Origin: an uncultured Porphyromonadaceae bacterium
GTDB lineage: Bacteria; Bacteroidota; Bacteroidia; Bacteroidales; Muribaculaceae
Direction: 5' to 3'
DNA length: 64,000 nt
NCBI GenBank assembly: GCA_937989585.1
Contig: CALKRW010000031.1
Coordinates: forward strand, 27,115-91,114
The notes under the pieces were generated by a model. The model was not told where the DNA came from and searched no databases. It saw only the letters and a list, made by a program, of their open reading frames with translations. The translations under genes were made by a program, and so were the position numbers. Within the stretch, counting starts at the first letter, position 1. Each line of letters begins with the position of its first letter. Below, piece by piece: positions 8,921 to 16,139 of this stretch.

Positions 8921-10023
8921 TTGAAGAATTTTAATACCCGCTCAATATCATCCTCACTCAAAGCATGATGCATGGGCAGGCAAAGGACAGTATCGGCAAG
9001 TTTATAAGCTTCAGGAAGATTTTCTTTTGTTGCCGACGGTAATCCTCGGTATGTAGAAAATTCAGAAATCAGAGGATAGAAATAACGGCGCCCAAGAACG
9101 TTCGCTTCTTTCATCTCAAAATATAGCTCGTCGCGGGTCTTACCGAATTTCTCTGCATCAATAAAGATGGGGAAATAGCTGTAGTTGTGACGAACGCCAG
9201 GCATATCATCGAAATATGTTATACCCGGTACATCACGGAGTGCTTCGCGATAACGCTGCGCTACTTTTTGACGAGCCTCTATGGCCGCGTCAACCTGACG
9301 GAGATTAAGGATACCATAAGCGGCTCTCATTTCATCCATTTTAGAATTAATGCCCGGCGCGACAACTGTTGTTTCTCCGGCAAAACCAAAATTCTTGAGA
9401 TAGTCAATGCGCCGCTTTGTCTTCTCATCATGCATTACCAGTGCGCCGCCTTCGATTGTATTATATACTTTTGTAGCATGGAAAGAGAGTGTCGACATAT
9501 CACCGGCATTCAATATCGATTCCCCGTCGACTTCTACACCAAATGCGTGTGCAGCATCATAAATTACTTTTAACCCATACTTATCTGCAATCTCTTGTAT
9601 TGCCTTTGTGTCACATGGTTTTCCATAGCAGTGAACCGGCATGATTGCTGTAGTTTTTGGGGTAATAGCTGCTTCAATCTTATTAGGATCGAGTCCGCAG
9701 TTCGAAGGGTCAACATCGACAAATACAGGCTTGATTCCATTCCACCAAAGCGAATGGGTAGTTGCTACAAAACTATACGGAGTCGTGATAACTTCTCCAG
9801 TAATGCGCAAAGCCTGAAGCGCGGTTATGAGGGGTAATGTTCCGTTTGTGAACAGGCTTATATAAGGTACTTTTAGATATTCGGCCAATTCTTTTTCAAG
9901 CTGTTTATGGAAACGGCCATTGTTAGTTATCCACTTGCTTTCCCAAATTTCCTTTAAAAGAGAGTTAAACTCTTCTAAATCCGGGAGCAGAGGAGATGTG
10001 ACAGTGATTTGTTTATTATCCAT
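8917..10023 (-). CDS. DegT/DnrJ/EryC1/StrS nucleotide-sugar aminotransferase (VioA-like)
   Basis: 368 aa, normal family length. N-terminal WITNNGRFHKQLEKEL, PLP-contacting FTNGTLPL, Asp of VIYDAAHAFG, and Schiff-base Lys in TLSFHATKVYNTIEGG are all canonical. Closest in style to dTDP-4-dehydro-6-deoxyglucose aminotransferases that give dTDP-4-amino-4,6-dideoxyglucose (VioA/RffA group). That substrate is exactly the product of the neighbouring RfbA and RfbB, so the three form a pathway. The choice between C3 and C4 amination is inferred, not seen. Confidence 0.85.
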   Translation of the reverse strand: MDNKQITVTSPLLPDLEEFNSLLKEIWESKWITNNGRFHKQLEKELAEYLKVPYISLFTNGTLPLITALQALRITGEVITTPYSFVATTHSLWWNGIKPVFVDVDPSNCGLDPNKIEAAITPKTTAIMPVHCYGKPCDTKAIQEIADKYGLKVIYDAAHAFGVEVDGESILNAGDMSTLSFHATKVYNTIEGGALVMHDEKTKRRIDYLKNFGFAGETTVVAPGINSKMDEMRAAYGILNLRQVDAAIEARQKVAQRYREALRDVPGITYFDDMPGVRHNYSYFPIFIDAEKFGKTRDELYFEMKEANVLGRRYFYPLISEFSTYRGLPSATKENLPEAYKLADTVLCLPMHHALSEDDIERVLKFFK

Positions 10024-10035
10024 CTTATTTTTCTA

Positions 10036-11169
10036 CTATCTATTTTTGTACATTTCTTCGTAGTAGCGTTCGTAGTCACCGGAGGTGATGTTGTCCATCC
10101 AGTCCTGATGGTCGAGGTACCAGCGGACGGTCTTTTCGATGCCCTCCTCGAACTGTAGGGAGGGTTCCCAGCCGAGTTCCGATTGGAGTTTACGTGAGTC
10201 GATGGCGTAACGCATGTCGTGACCCAAACGGTCGGTGACGTAGGTTATAAGTTCGAGACTCTTACCTTCAGAATTACCGAGTAGACGATCTACGGTCTTG
10301 ATGATGACCTTGATGAGTTCAATGTTCTTCCACTCGTTGAAACCGCCGATGTTATATGTCTCGGCCACTTTGCCTTTATGGAAGATGAGGTCAATGGCTC
10401 GGGCGTGATCTTCTACGAAAAGCCAGTCACGAACGTTATCTCCCTTGCCGTATACAGGTAGCGGTTTGCCGTGGCGAATATTGTTGATGAACAGCGGAAT
10501 CAGTTTCTCGGGGAACTGATAAGGGCCATAATTGTTCGAACAGTTAGTCACAAGCGTCGGCATTCTGTAAGTATCGTGATAAGCACGCACAAAGTGGTCG
10601 CTCGAGGCTTTCGATGCTGAGTACGGTGAATGAGGATTATATTTTGTCGTCTCGAGGAAGAACTCTGTGCCATAAGCCATATCATCCTCGCTAGAGGCCT
10701 TGGTGGTGAAGGGTGCCGGCACGCCCTCGGGATGGGTCAGTTCGAGCGCTCCGTAAACCTCGTCTGTCGAGATGTGGTAGAAAAGTTTCCCTTCGTATTT
10801 CTCGGGAAGCGATTCCCAATATTCCTTGGCAACCTGAAGAAGTGCGAGAGTGCCCATCACATTTGTGCGGGCGAATGTGAACGGATCTTTTATCGAGCGG
10901 TCGACATGGCTCTCGGCTGCAAGGTGGATTATGCCGTCAATCTTATGCTCACGGATTATACGGCGCATGTCGTCAAGGTCTGCGATGTCGGCTTTGACAA
11001 AGGTATAGTTCGGTTTGTCCTCGACATCCCTGAGGTTCGCGAGATTGCCGGCATAAGTGAGTTTATCGAGATTGACGATATTGTATTCGGGATACTTGTT
11101 CACGAACAGACGCACAACATGTGAGCCAATAAACCCGGCACCACCGGTGATTAGTATATTACGCTTCAT
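10036..11169 (-). CDS. rfbB: dTDP-glucose 4,6-dehydratase
   Basis: 377 aa extended SDR. NILITGGAGFIGSHVVRLF gives the GxxGxxG loop. The catalytic Thr-Asp-Glu triad segment is YHISTDEVYGAL and the Tyr/Lys pair is YSASKASSDH. Converts dTDP-glucose to dTDP-4-keto-6-deoxyglucose. It overlaps rfbA by 11 bp, typical of coupled rfb genes. No rfbC or rfbD follows; the aminotransferase does, so the intermediate is probably diverted to an amino sugar rather than rhamnose. Confidence 0.95.
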   Translation of the reverse strand: MKRNILITGGAGFIGSHVVRLFVNKYPEYNIVNLDKLTYAGNLANLRDVEDKPNYTFVKADIADLDDMRRIIREHKIDGIIHLAAESHVDRSIKDPFTFARTNVMGTLALLQVAKEYWESLPEKYEGKLFYHISTDEVYGALELTHPEGVPAPFTTKASSEDDMAYGTEFFLETTKYNPHSPYSASKASSDHFVRAYHDTYRMPTLVTNCSNNYGPYQFPEKLIPLFINNIRHGKPLPVYGKGDNVRDWLFVEDHARAIDLIFHKGKVAETYNIGGFNEWKNIELIKVIIKTVDRLLGNSEGKSLELITYVTDRLGHDMRYAIDSRKLQSELGWEPSLQFEEGIEKTVRWYLDHQDWMDNITSGDYERYYEEMYKNR

Positions 11170-12070
11170 GTTTTTTCTTTAACCTCTTGCGATTGACCTC
11201 TTCAATTACCTGAAGCAGGTATTGTCCATATTGATTTTTAAGCATCGGTGCTGCAATCTCCCTCATTTTCTCTTCAGATATCCATCCTTTGCGATATGCG
11301 ATACCTTCAAGACATGCTACCTTAAGACCCTGGCGATTCTCTATAGTTTCAATGTAGTTTGATGCATCGGCCAATGATTCATGAGTTCCGGTGTCAAGCC
11401 ATGCGAATCCTCTGCCAAGAAGTTGAATATTGAGTTTGCCCTCTTCAAGGTATGACTGATTCAAAGTAGTTATCTCCAATTCCCCACGTGCTGAAGGTTT
11501 GATTTCTTTAGCCTTTCGGACAACAGAATTAGGATAGAAATAAAGACCTACTACCGCGTGATTGGATTTTGGATGTTCCGGTTTTTCTTCTATGGAGATA
11601 CATTTGCCGTTAGCATCAAATTCCGCCACACCATATCTTTCAGGATCCTTGACCCAATAACCGAATACAGTGGCTTCATCTTTCTCTTCAGCATCTTCAA
11701 TTGCTTTTTCCAACTTGGGAATGAAGTAACTCCCATGAAAGATATTATCTCCAAGAATCATGCATGTCGCATCATCCCCTATAAATTCTTCACCAAGAAT
11801 AAATGCCTGGGCCAAACCATCTGGAGAAGGCTGCACTTTGTATGAAAAGCGAACTCCAAAATTACTGCCGTCGCCAAGCAGTTCTTCGAACATCGGCAAA
11901 TCTCTCGGTGTGGAAATGATGAGAATATCACGAATACCAGCCAACATCAAAGTCGAGATTGGGTAATATATCATCGGCTTGTCATATATTGGCAACATTT
12001 GCTTGCTTACACCTTTAGTAATCGGATAAAGCCGTGTGCCGGAGCCACCTGCAAGGACTATACCTTTCAT
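11159..12070 (-). CDS. rfbA: Glucose-1-phosphate thymidylyltransferase
   Basis: 303 aa, standard length. MKGIVLAGGSGTRLYPITKG is the nucleotide-binding signature; further family blocks are KQMLPIYDKPMIYYP, GDNIFHGSYF, and EEKPEHPKSNHAVVGLYFY. Makes dTDP-glucose from glucose-1-phosphate and dTTP, the entry step of the locus. Preceded by a 128-bp gap after the two unknown genes; an internal promoter there is possible but I see no clear consensus. Confidence 0.95.
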   Translation of the reverse strand: MKGIVLAGGSGTRLYPITKGVSKQMLPIYDKPMIYYPISTLMLAGIRDILIISTPRDLPMFEELLGDGSNFGVRFSYKVQPSPDGLAQAFILGEEFIGDDATCMILGDNIFHGSYFIPKLEKAIEDAEEKDEATVFGYWVKDPERYGVAEFDANGKCISIEEKPEHPKSNHAVVGLYFYPNSVVRKAKEIKPSARGELEITTLNQSYLEEGKLNIQLLGRGFAWLDTGTHESLADASNYIETIENRQGLKVACLEGIAYRKGWISEEKMREIAAPMLKNQYGQYLLQVIEEVNRKRLKKKHEA

Positions 12071-12198
12071 GTATGTTACTTATTAAGATGATTATTTTTG
12101 AATAGCACCGACGGACATTACCTGATTCAATTATACATTGTAGAAATATGTATTACATGATTCTAATGATAAAAGAATCCTATTGAATCTTAATTTGG

Positions 12199-13014
12199 TT
12201 ATGCATCTTTACGGGTCTCAAACGCTAATGCCAACTGATATGCCTTAAGGTCAAAATCGTTTAGGTCTTTGCGTTTGACTAATTCGTTCAGGACGTCGAC
12301 ATCTAGTTTCTTCATTTCCCTCGAACTCAATACCGATGGGAACAGACTGCGAACAAACTGTCTGTATGCAGTCAGTATCTTTGTGCTGACAGTAGAATAC
12401 TGAGTTATTTTGTTCTTTTCAAACCATGCTTCTTTTGCCACAGTACAATCTCCAACGAAATATGAATCTACATTGTCCCTCATGATTAGAGCAAGGCGCT
12501 TATATCGTTCGTAAGTGTCCGTTTCTGGGAATGATTTATATTTCATCAGGGTGCTTACCCAAATTTCGCGTAAATTGTTAAATGTCTGAGATGTGGCAGT
12601 TGATATTGTACGCATCGTATGCATAGAATCCGAAAGCATACCATAAACATCACTTTCCTCGATTGTCTTGTCACCTGACTTCCAAGAGCGTAGAAGTCGG
12701 TCACGCTGCTTCTCCAAAAGAGAAGCATCCGGAAATCGGCAAAATCCTATCGTATGAAGGAGTGAATAGTAATCTGTAAGACTTGAGATATCATTAACTG
12801 TACAGTTAGGTAATATCTTTGCTATCTTATCACAAGTACGGCGTATCTCGCCACGTACCTCTATTTCCTCGACAGTCGGCTTATGCCCGTCAATCGTAGT
12901 CAGACCGATAAATTGACCTTTCATTATGAGGTAGTGTGAATACGCCCTTATAGATTCCATATCAGTTGTACCGTAAATCCTCAATTCTGTTGATTTAACT
13001 TGGCGATCGTCCAC
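12199..13014 (-). CDS. Hypothetical protein, second gene after upxY
   Basis: 271 aa, not recognised. No signal peptide or membrane segment; composition is charged and helix-prone, for example SSREMKKLDVDVLNELVKRK near the end. Its start overlaps the upstream gene by 34 bp, so the two are translationally linked and probably work together. It sits between the antiterminator and the first enzyme, where Bacteroides loci normally carry upxZ (an antagonist of other UpxY proteins), but I see no convincing UpxZ resemblance and it is longer than usual UpxZ. A regulatory role is positional inference only. Confidence 0.7.
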   Translation of the reverse strand: MDDRQVKSTELRIYGTTDMESIRAYSHYLIMKGQFIGLTTIDGHKPTVEEIEVRGEIRRTCDKIAKILPNCTVNDISSLTDYYSLLHTIGFCRFPDASLLEKQRDRLLRSWKSGDKTIEESDVYGMLSDSMHTMRTISTATSQTFNNLREIWVSTLMKYKSFPETDTYERYKRLALIMRDNVDSYFVGDCTVAKEAWFEKNKITQYSTVSTKILTAYRQFVRSLFPSVLSSREMKKLDVDVLNELVKRKDLNDFDLKAYQLALAFETRKDA

Positions 13015-13748
13015 TCAGGAACTCTGATTACTTTCCTCTGTCCAAGTTCTGCAACTTCAGTTAATAGTCTGAGCGATTCGTGGTTGCAGACATTGCGTTC
13101 AAGCATATCCAGAGCAATATCAACATACTCTATCAGAATCTCGCGTTCAGCTATATCAGTGTAGTGGCTGTATCGTTTTATAAGTTCAGCAAGCTCATCG
13201 GGTGAATACTCCTTTGTCCTGTCAGGATAAATCTTTTCAGTATCCGTTTCTACCGGACATGAGAATATAAAGGACATATTATCAAGTTCATTAGTGTATG
13301 TGGCATTGCAATAGTCTATCTTAAGCTGTTCATCTGTGGTTGCCGGTTTGCGACTTTGCAATTCTCTTACAATCTGACCTTCGTAGTAATATGTCATGTG
13401 CTCTCGACCTTCATTTAACCTTTCCTGATGGCGAATCGGCCACTGACGGTAGAGTTTATGAAGTTCATCGATAGTCATCGTAGTGAGGTCTGTCGATACA
13501 GTATTACCTTTCTGTATCTCATAAAGGTCATCCTGAGATTTGATGCTGCCTCTCGATGCCAGTTCGCTGACAACCGTTTTAAGCCTGCTGGCACACATCC
13601 GGGCAAACGAGATATGTTCCTTATCCAGTATCGTACAGGCATAATCTCCAACTTCCGACAATATCTGTCCGATAGTAATCAGCTCCTTTGTCGGCGACAC
13701 TGCCGAAACCTTATAGTTCATGATTCTTGACGGAAGCGCTAAAACCAT
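12981..13748 (-). CDS. Hypothetical protein, first gene after upxY
   Basis: 255 aa, not recognised. Soluble, acidic/helical; contains FIFSCPVETDTEKIYPDRTK and ends AKLNQQN. A second possible start (MNYKVSAVS, nine codons in) would also work. Begins 9 bp downstream of the upxY stop, hence in the same transcript. Together with the following overlapping gene it occupies the upxZ position. No function is assigned. Confidence 0.7.
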   Translation of the reverse strand: MVLALPSRIMNYKVSAVSPTKELITIGQILSEVGDYACTILDKEHISFARMCASRLKTVVSELASRGSIKSQDDLYEIQKGNTVSTDLTTMTIDELHKLYRQWPIRHQERLNEGREHMTYYYEGQIVRELQSRKPATTDEQLKIDYCNATYTNELDNMSFIFSCPVETDTEKIYPDRTKEYSPDELAELIKRYSHYTDIAEREILIEYVDIALDMLERNVCNHESLRLLTEVAELGQRKVIRVPEWTIAKLNQQN

Positions 13749-13757
13749 TTCTTGAAG

Positions 13758-14300
13758 CTATTTGACAATCTGGATATAATCTGGTTCAACTTCCACGGCG
13801 GCGGTTATGAGACCGGGCAGTTCCACTATGAGACGGCGTTTTCTCATGCCCTTGACAGATAAGAGGCGACCTTCGTACTGGTCAAGCATACCGCCCATGA
13901 TGCGGACTTTCTTGCCGTACATTGTTTTAGTAATTTCGCCGGGCTTATAATATAGAGGTGTTTCCGTGTTGTTGACTGCGAAGATGAATCTATCCATTTC
14001 CTCATTGCGAACGACCATCGGCTCGTTTTTAGTCTTGCCGAAAAGGTAACGGAATTGTAGGGTTGGAAACTTTGCTACATAAGTATCAAGGATTTCTCTT
14101 GCCTCGTGAACGAACAATAAGTCTTGAATTACGGGAACATTCCGTCTTTGTCTACGGCCACCGATAGTCATTACCATCTGAGTCATCGGAGTGAACACTT
14201 CCAGACCCGCATTCTCTAAATCATGTATAGCGAGAGTATTGGAATTTCTGCGCTTTAAATCACGCATCACGAACCACTGTTTTTCGGAAGAATCCATCAT
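13758..14300 (-). CDS. UpxY-type NusG-like transcription antiterminator
   Basis: 180 aa. N-terminal NGN domain (KQWFVMRDLKRRNSNTLAI) and C-terminal KOW-type domain (GKKVRIMGGMLDQYEGRLL). Bacteroides UpxY proteins are the first product of a capsule locus; they load on polymerase at the 5' leader and prevent premature termination in their own long operon. Here it is the first gene of the leftward locus, preceded by a leader of roughly 180 bp and the invertible segment. That arrangement strongly supports the antiterminator role. Family sure; locus specificity inferred. Confidence 0.9.
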   Translation of the reverse strand: MMDSSEKQWFVMRDLKRRNSNTLAIHDLENAGLEVFTPMTQMVMTIGGRRQRRNVPVIQDLLFVHEAREILDTYVAKFPTLQFRYLFGKTKNEPMVVRNEEMDRFIFAVNNTETPLYYKPGEITKTMYGKKVRIMGGMLDQYEGRLLSVKGMRKRRLIVELPGLITAAVEVEPDYIQIVK

Positions 14301-14361
14301 TGGTTTCTGTGACTTATTGGCAATTCTTCAAATCCTGCTCAAATTCAGAAGGCGCTGAAAT

Positions 14362-14442
14362 TTAAGCAGTTCCAAAATTCTCTCCAAAAGAAAGAGGCTT
14401 TTCTAATGATTGATTCACCTCTTCGAGTTGCCATTGATCCAT
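14362..14442 (-). CDS. Possible 26-aa leader ORF before upxY
   Basis: Open frame starting MDQWQLEEVNQSL and ending NFGTA before TAA, inside the leader between the invertible promoter segment and upxY. An AAAGG lies about 10 nt upstream of its ATG. It could be a leader peptide affecting antitermination, or a chance ORF; there is no comparative evidence. Confidence 0.3.
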   Translation of the reverse strand: MDQWQLEEVNQSLEKPLSFGENFGTA

Positions 14443-14481
14443 ATATCGAACCTTTAGTGTTCTCGACCTTCAAACCGTCAG

Positions 14482-14696
14482 TTTCTTCGAGAGAAACTGA
14501 CGCTATAATTGAACTTACTGAGAGTCAGAGATAAACCATATAAATTATTTAATATTTGTAAAACATTTGTTTGAAGAATCAAGCCTTAGAGATAGAATTA
14601 GGAGCCTGTATATAAATTTTTATCCTCATAAACGCTGTTGTTTACAAGATTTTGAGTAACTTTGCAGTCTCAAAGCGTCAGTTTCTCTCGAAGAAA
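14482..14696. promoter_or_regulatory. Putative invertible promoter segment of the polysaccharide locus
   Basis: Perfect 23-bp inverted repeats (14482-14504 and 14674-14696) bracket 169 bp. The left repeat lies in a hyphenated palindrome: arm GTCAGTTTC, 7-bp centre TTCGAGA, arm GAAACTGAC. The right repeat has the same centre and one identical arm, the other being degenerate (GCAATTTTC). Two 9-bp arms around a 7-bp asymmetric centre is the form expected of a tyrosine-recombinase core site. Sites in opposite orientation predict inversion. The recombinase gene is 106 bp away and upxY lies on the other side. The only TAnnTTTG promoter inside points right, away from upxY, so this copy looks OFF. 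Confidence 0.85.
14638..14664 (+). promoter_or_regulatory. Bacteroidetes-type promoter inside the invertible segment
   Basis: TTG at 14638-14640 and TAACTTTG at 14657-14664 match the -33/-7 consensus, though the 16-bp spacing is slightly short. It reads rightward, against the recombinase gene. After inversion the -7 box would fall near 14514-14521 reading left, giving an upxY leader of about 200 nt. I found no CAAAnnTA (leftward -7) within the segment. Confidence 0.65.
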
Positions 14697-14765
14697 ATTG
14701 CGTTTTCGCTAAACAATCGCCCTATTAGTCATCCTACTCCCTATTTTGAATGAATAGAAGGGGCT

Positions 14766-14795
14766 TTTACCAGCAAAAATCCTTTAGCTGGTAAA
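14766..14795. terminator. Hairpin downstream of the recombinase gene
   Basis: Perfect 9-bp stem (TTTACCAGC / GCTGGTAAA) with a 12-nt loop, 8 bp beyond the recombinase stop codon. It could end the recombinase mRNA, or stop rightward transcription leaving the invertible segment in the OFF orientation. No long U-tract follows on either strand, so termination strength is uncertain. Confidence 0.5.
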
Positions 14796-14802
14796 TACTC
14801 CT

Positions 14803-16044
14803 TCAGTTCTCGCATGATCGCTTCCTTTTTCTTTTGTCAATCATGCGGATTATGTCGCTGTTCGCTTTGTCGACGGATGCAGTATCGAGGGATTGCAGGT
14901 ATATTATGGTCGTCTTTTCTGAATTATGACCCATCGCCTTGCTGATGGTGGATAGTGCCACATGGTTCGAATGAGCGATGCTGGCCCAGGCATGGCGTGC
15001 GACATATAGCGTGAGCTTGGTTTCAAGTCCAAGCATTCTTCCAACTTTCTGAAGATTTCGGTTTATGCGGAAATATGCGTTCTCATACTGTTGTTGAGTG
15101 TCAATGTCTCTATCGTTTAATATCGGCAGTAAATAAGCGGTGTCGCTTTCCCCAAAGCTGTCAATCAGCTTTCTTGTCTCAGGCTCTATTTTTACCGTAA
15201 GTTGCTGTCTGGTCTTTCGGCGAGAATAAGTTATTATGCCATTGTTCAGGTCACTTTTCTTAAGAAAGGCAATATCCACGAAAGACATTCCCCGAGTATA
15301 AAAAGCAAACATGAATATCTTGCGGGCAAAGTCGAGTGACGGATGCCCGGACAGGTCAATATCGCGAATCTTGCGGATTACATCGAGGCTTACAGCTCTC
15401 TTCAAGGTCTTGTCAACACCCATATAGACATGCTTGAATGGGTTACGGGGCAACTCGAAATCTTGCTCTATGGCACGATTTAAGATTGCTCGCAAGTTTC
15501 GCATGTAGAAAGATGTGGAATTTCGGCACAAACCGCGTTTCATCAAGAATTCCTCATAACCGAGGATGAAGGTGGAAGTTACCTCGTCCCATGCGACTTC
15601 ATTCCCATCAGTGTAACACAGCAGGCTGTTCAAGGTTGTCTCAAGGCGCTTGACCGTCGCTTTTTTACCGATTTTACTCAAGTCTTCAATGAGTTTTCGT
15701 GTAAACGACACCACACCAACTATGCTTAAAGGAGATTTAAATGCCGTTACCACTTCCTCTGTAGTATAGGCAGTTCCCTTGTTATCTAACGCTGATATAA
15801 CGGCCATTACTTTTTTCTGCTGTTCTTTCAGGTTATTCTTTATAGATGAAAGATACTTTGTTCTTTCGGGGGATTCATCTGTACCTTTGCAGACAGATGA
15901 TTCTTCTGCATTCCATTCCGAATCGCTTATATGCAAACCGGTATTTATATGTTTAACCTGTCTCAGATGGATGATTTGGAAGAACAGGGTACCGTCCCTG
16001 CCTTTTACAGTCGACGGTCTGTATTTAATTTTTATCGAAGCCAT
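14803..16044 (-). CDS. Tyrosine recombinase, probable local promoter invertase (Tsr-type)
   Basis: 413 aa with the Bacteroidetes integrase layout: N-terminal arm-type domain (IKIKYRPSTVKGRDGTLFFQ), SAM-like core-binding domain, and catalytic domain with Arg in FAFYTRGMSFVDIA, the block LYVARHAWASIA (Tyr in place of the first His, as in many Bacteroides enzymes), GH in ISKAMGHNSEKTT and nucleophile Tyr in IIYLQSLD. It is transcribed toward the invertible segment and is the nearest recombinase to it, so inversion of that segment is the most economical role. Alternative: integrase of the conjugative element on its other side. Confidence 0.88.
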   Translation of the reverse strand: MASIKIKYRPSTVKGRDGTLFFQIIHLRQVKHINTGLHISDSEWNAEESSVCKGTDESPERTKYLSSIKNNLKEQQKKVMAVISALDNKGTAYTTEEVVTAFKSPLSIVGVVSFTRKLIEDLSKIGKKATVKRLETTLNSLLCYTDGNEVAWDEVTSTFILGYEEFLMKRGLCRNSTSFYMRNLRAILNRAIEQDFELPRNPFKHVYMGVDKTLKRAVSLDVIRKIRDIDLSGHPSLDFARKIFMFAFYTRGMSFVDIAFLKKSDLNNGIITYSRRKTRQQLTVKIEPETRKLIDSFGESDTAYLLPILNDRDIDTQQQYENAYFRINRNLQKVGRMLGLETKLTLYVARHAWASIAHSNHVALSTISKAMGHNSEKTTIIYLQSLDTASVDKANSDIIRMIDKRKRKRSCEN

Positions 16045-16069
16045 ATTGTGCTATAAATTAGATGTAATA

Positions 16070-16100
16070 AAGGAGCACAACCAAGATGGCCATGCTCCTT
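16070..16100 (-). terminator. Probable terminator after the coupling-protein gene
   Basis: An 8-bp inverted repeat (AAGGAGCA / TGCTCCTT, 15-nt loop) lies 40 bp beyond the stop of the coupling-protein gene on the minus strand and is followed there by TATTA. It probably marks the end of the conjugation operon. Another possibility is an operator of the recombinase gene, which starts 26 bp further on. Confidence 0.45.
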
Positions 16101-16139
16101 GGGATTGAACAAATGCTATTATATAATTGAAGTGTAAAG

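Noticed and set aside
14803..16044. Integrase of the conjugative element as the primary call
   Set aside because: Position beside the inverted repeats with core-site geometry, and orientation with the polysaccharide locus, fit a promoter invertase better; kept as an alternative.
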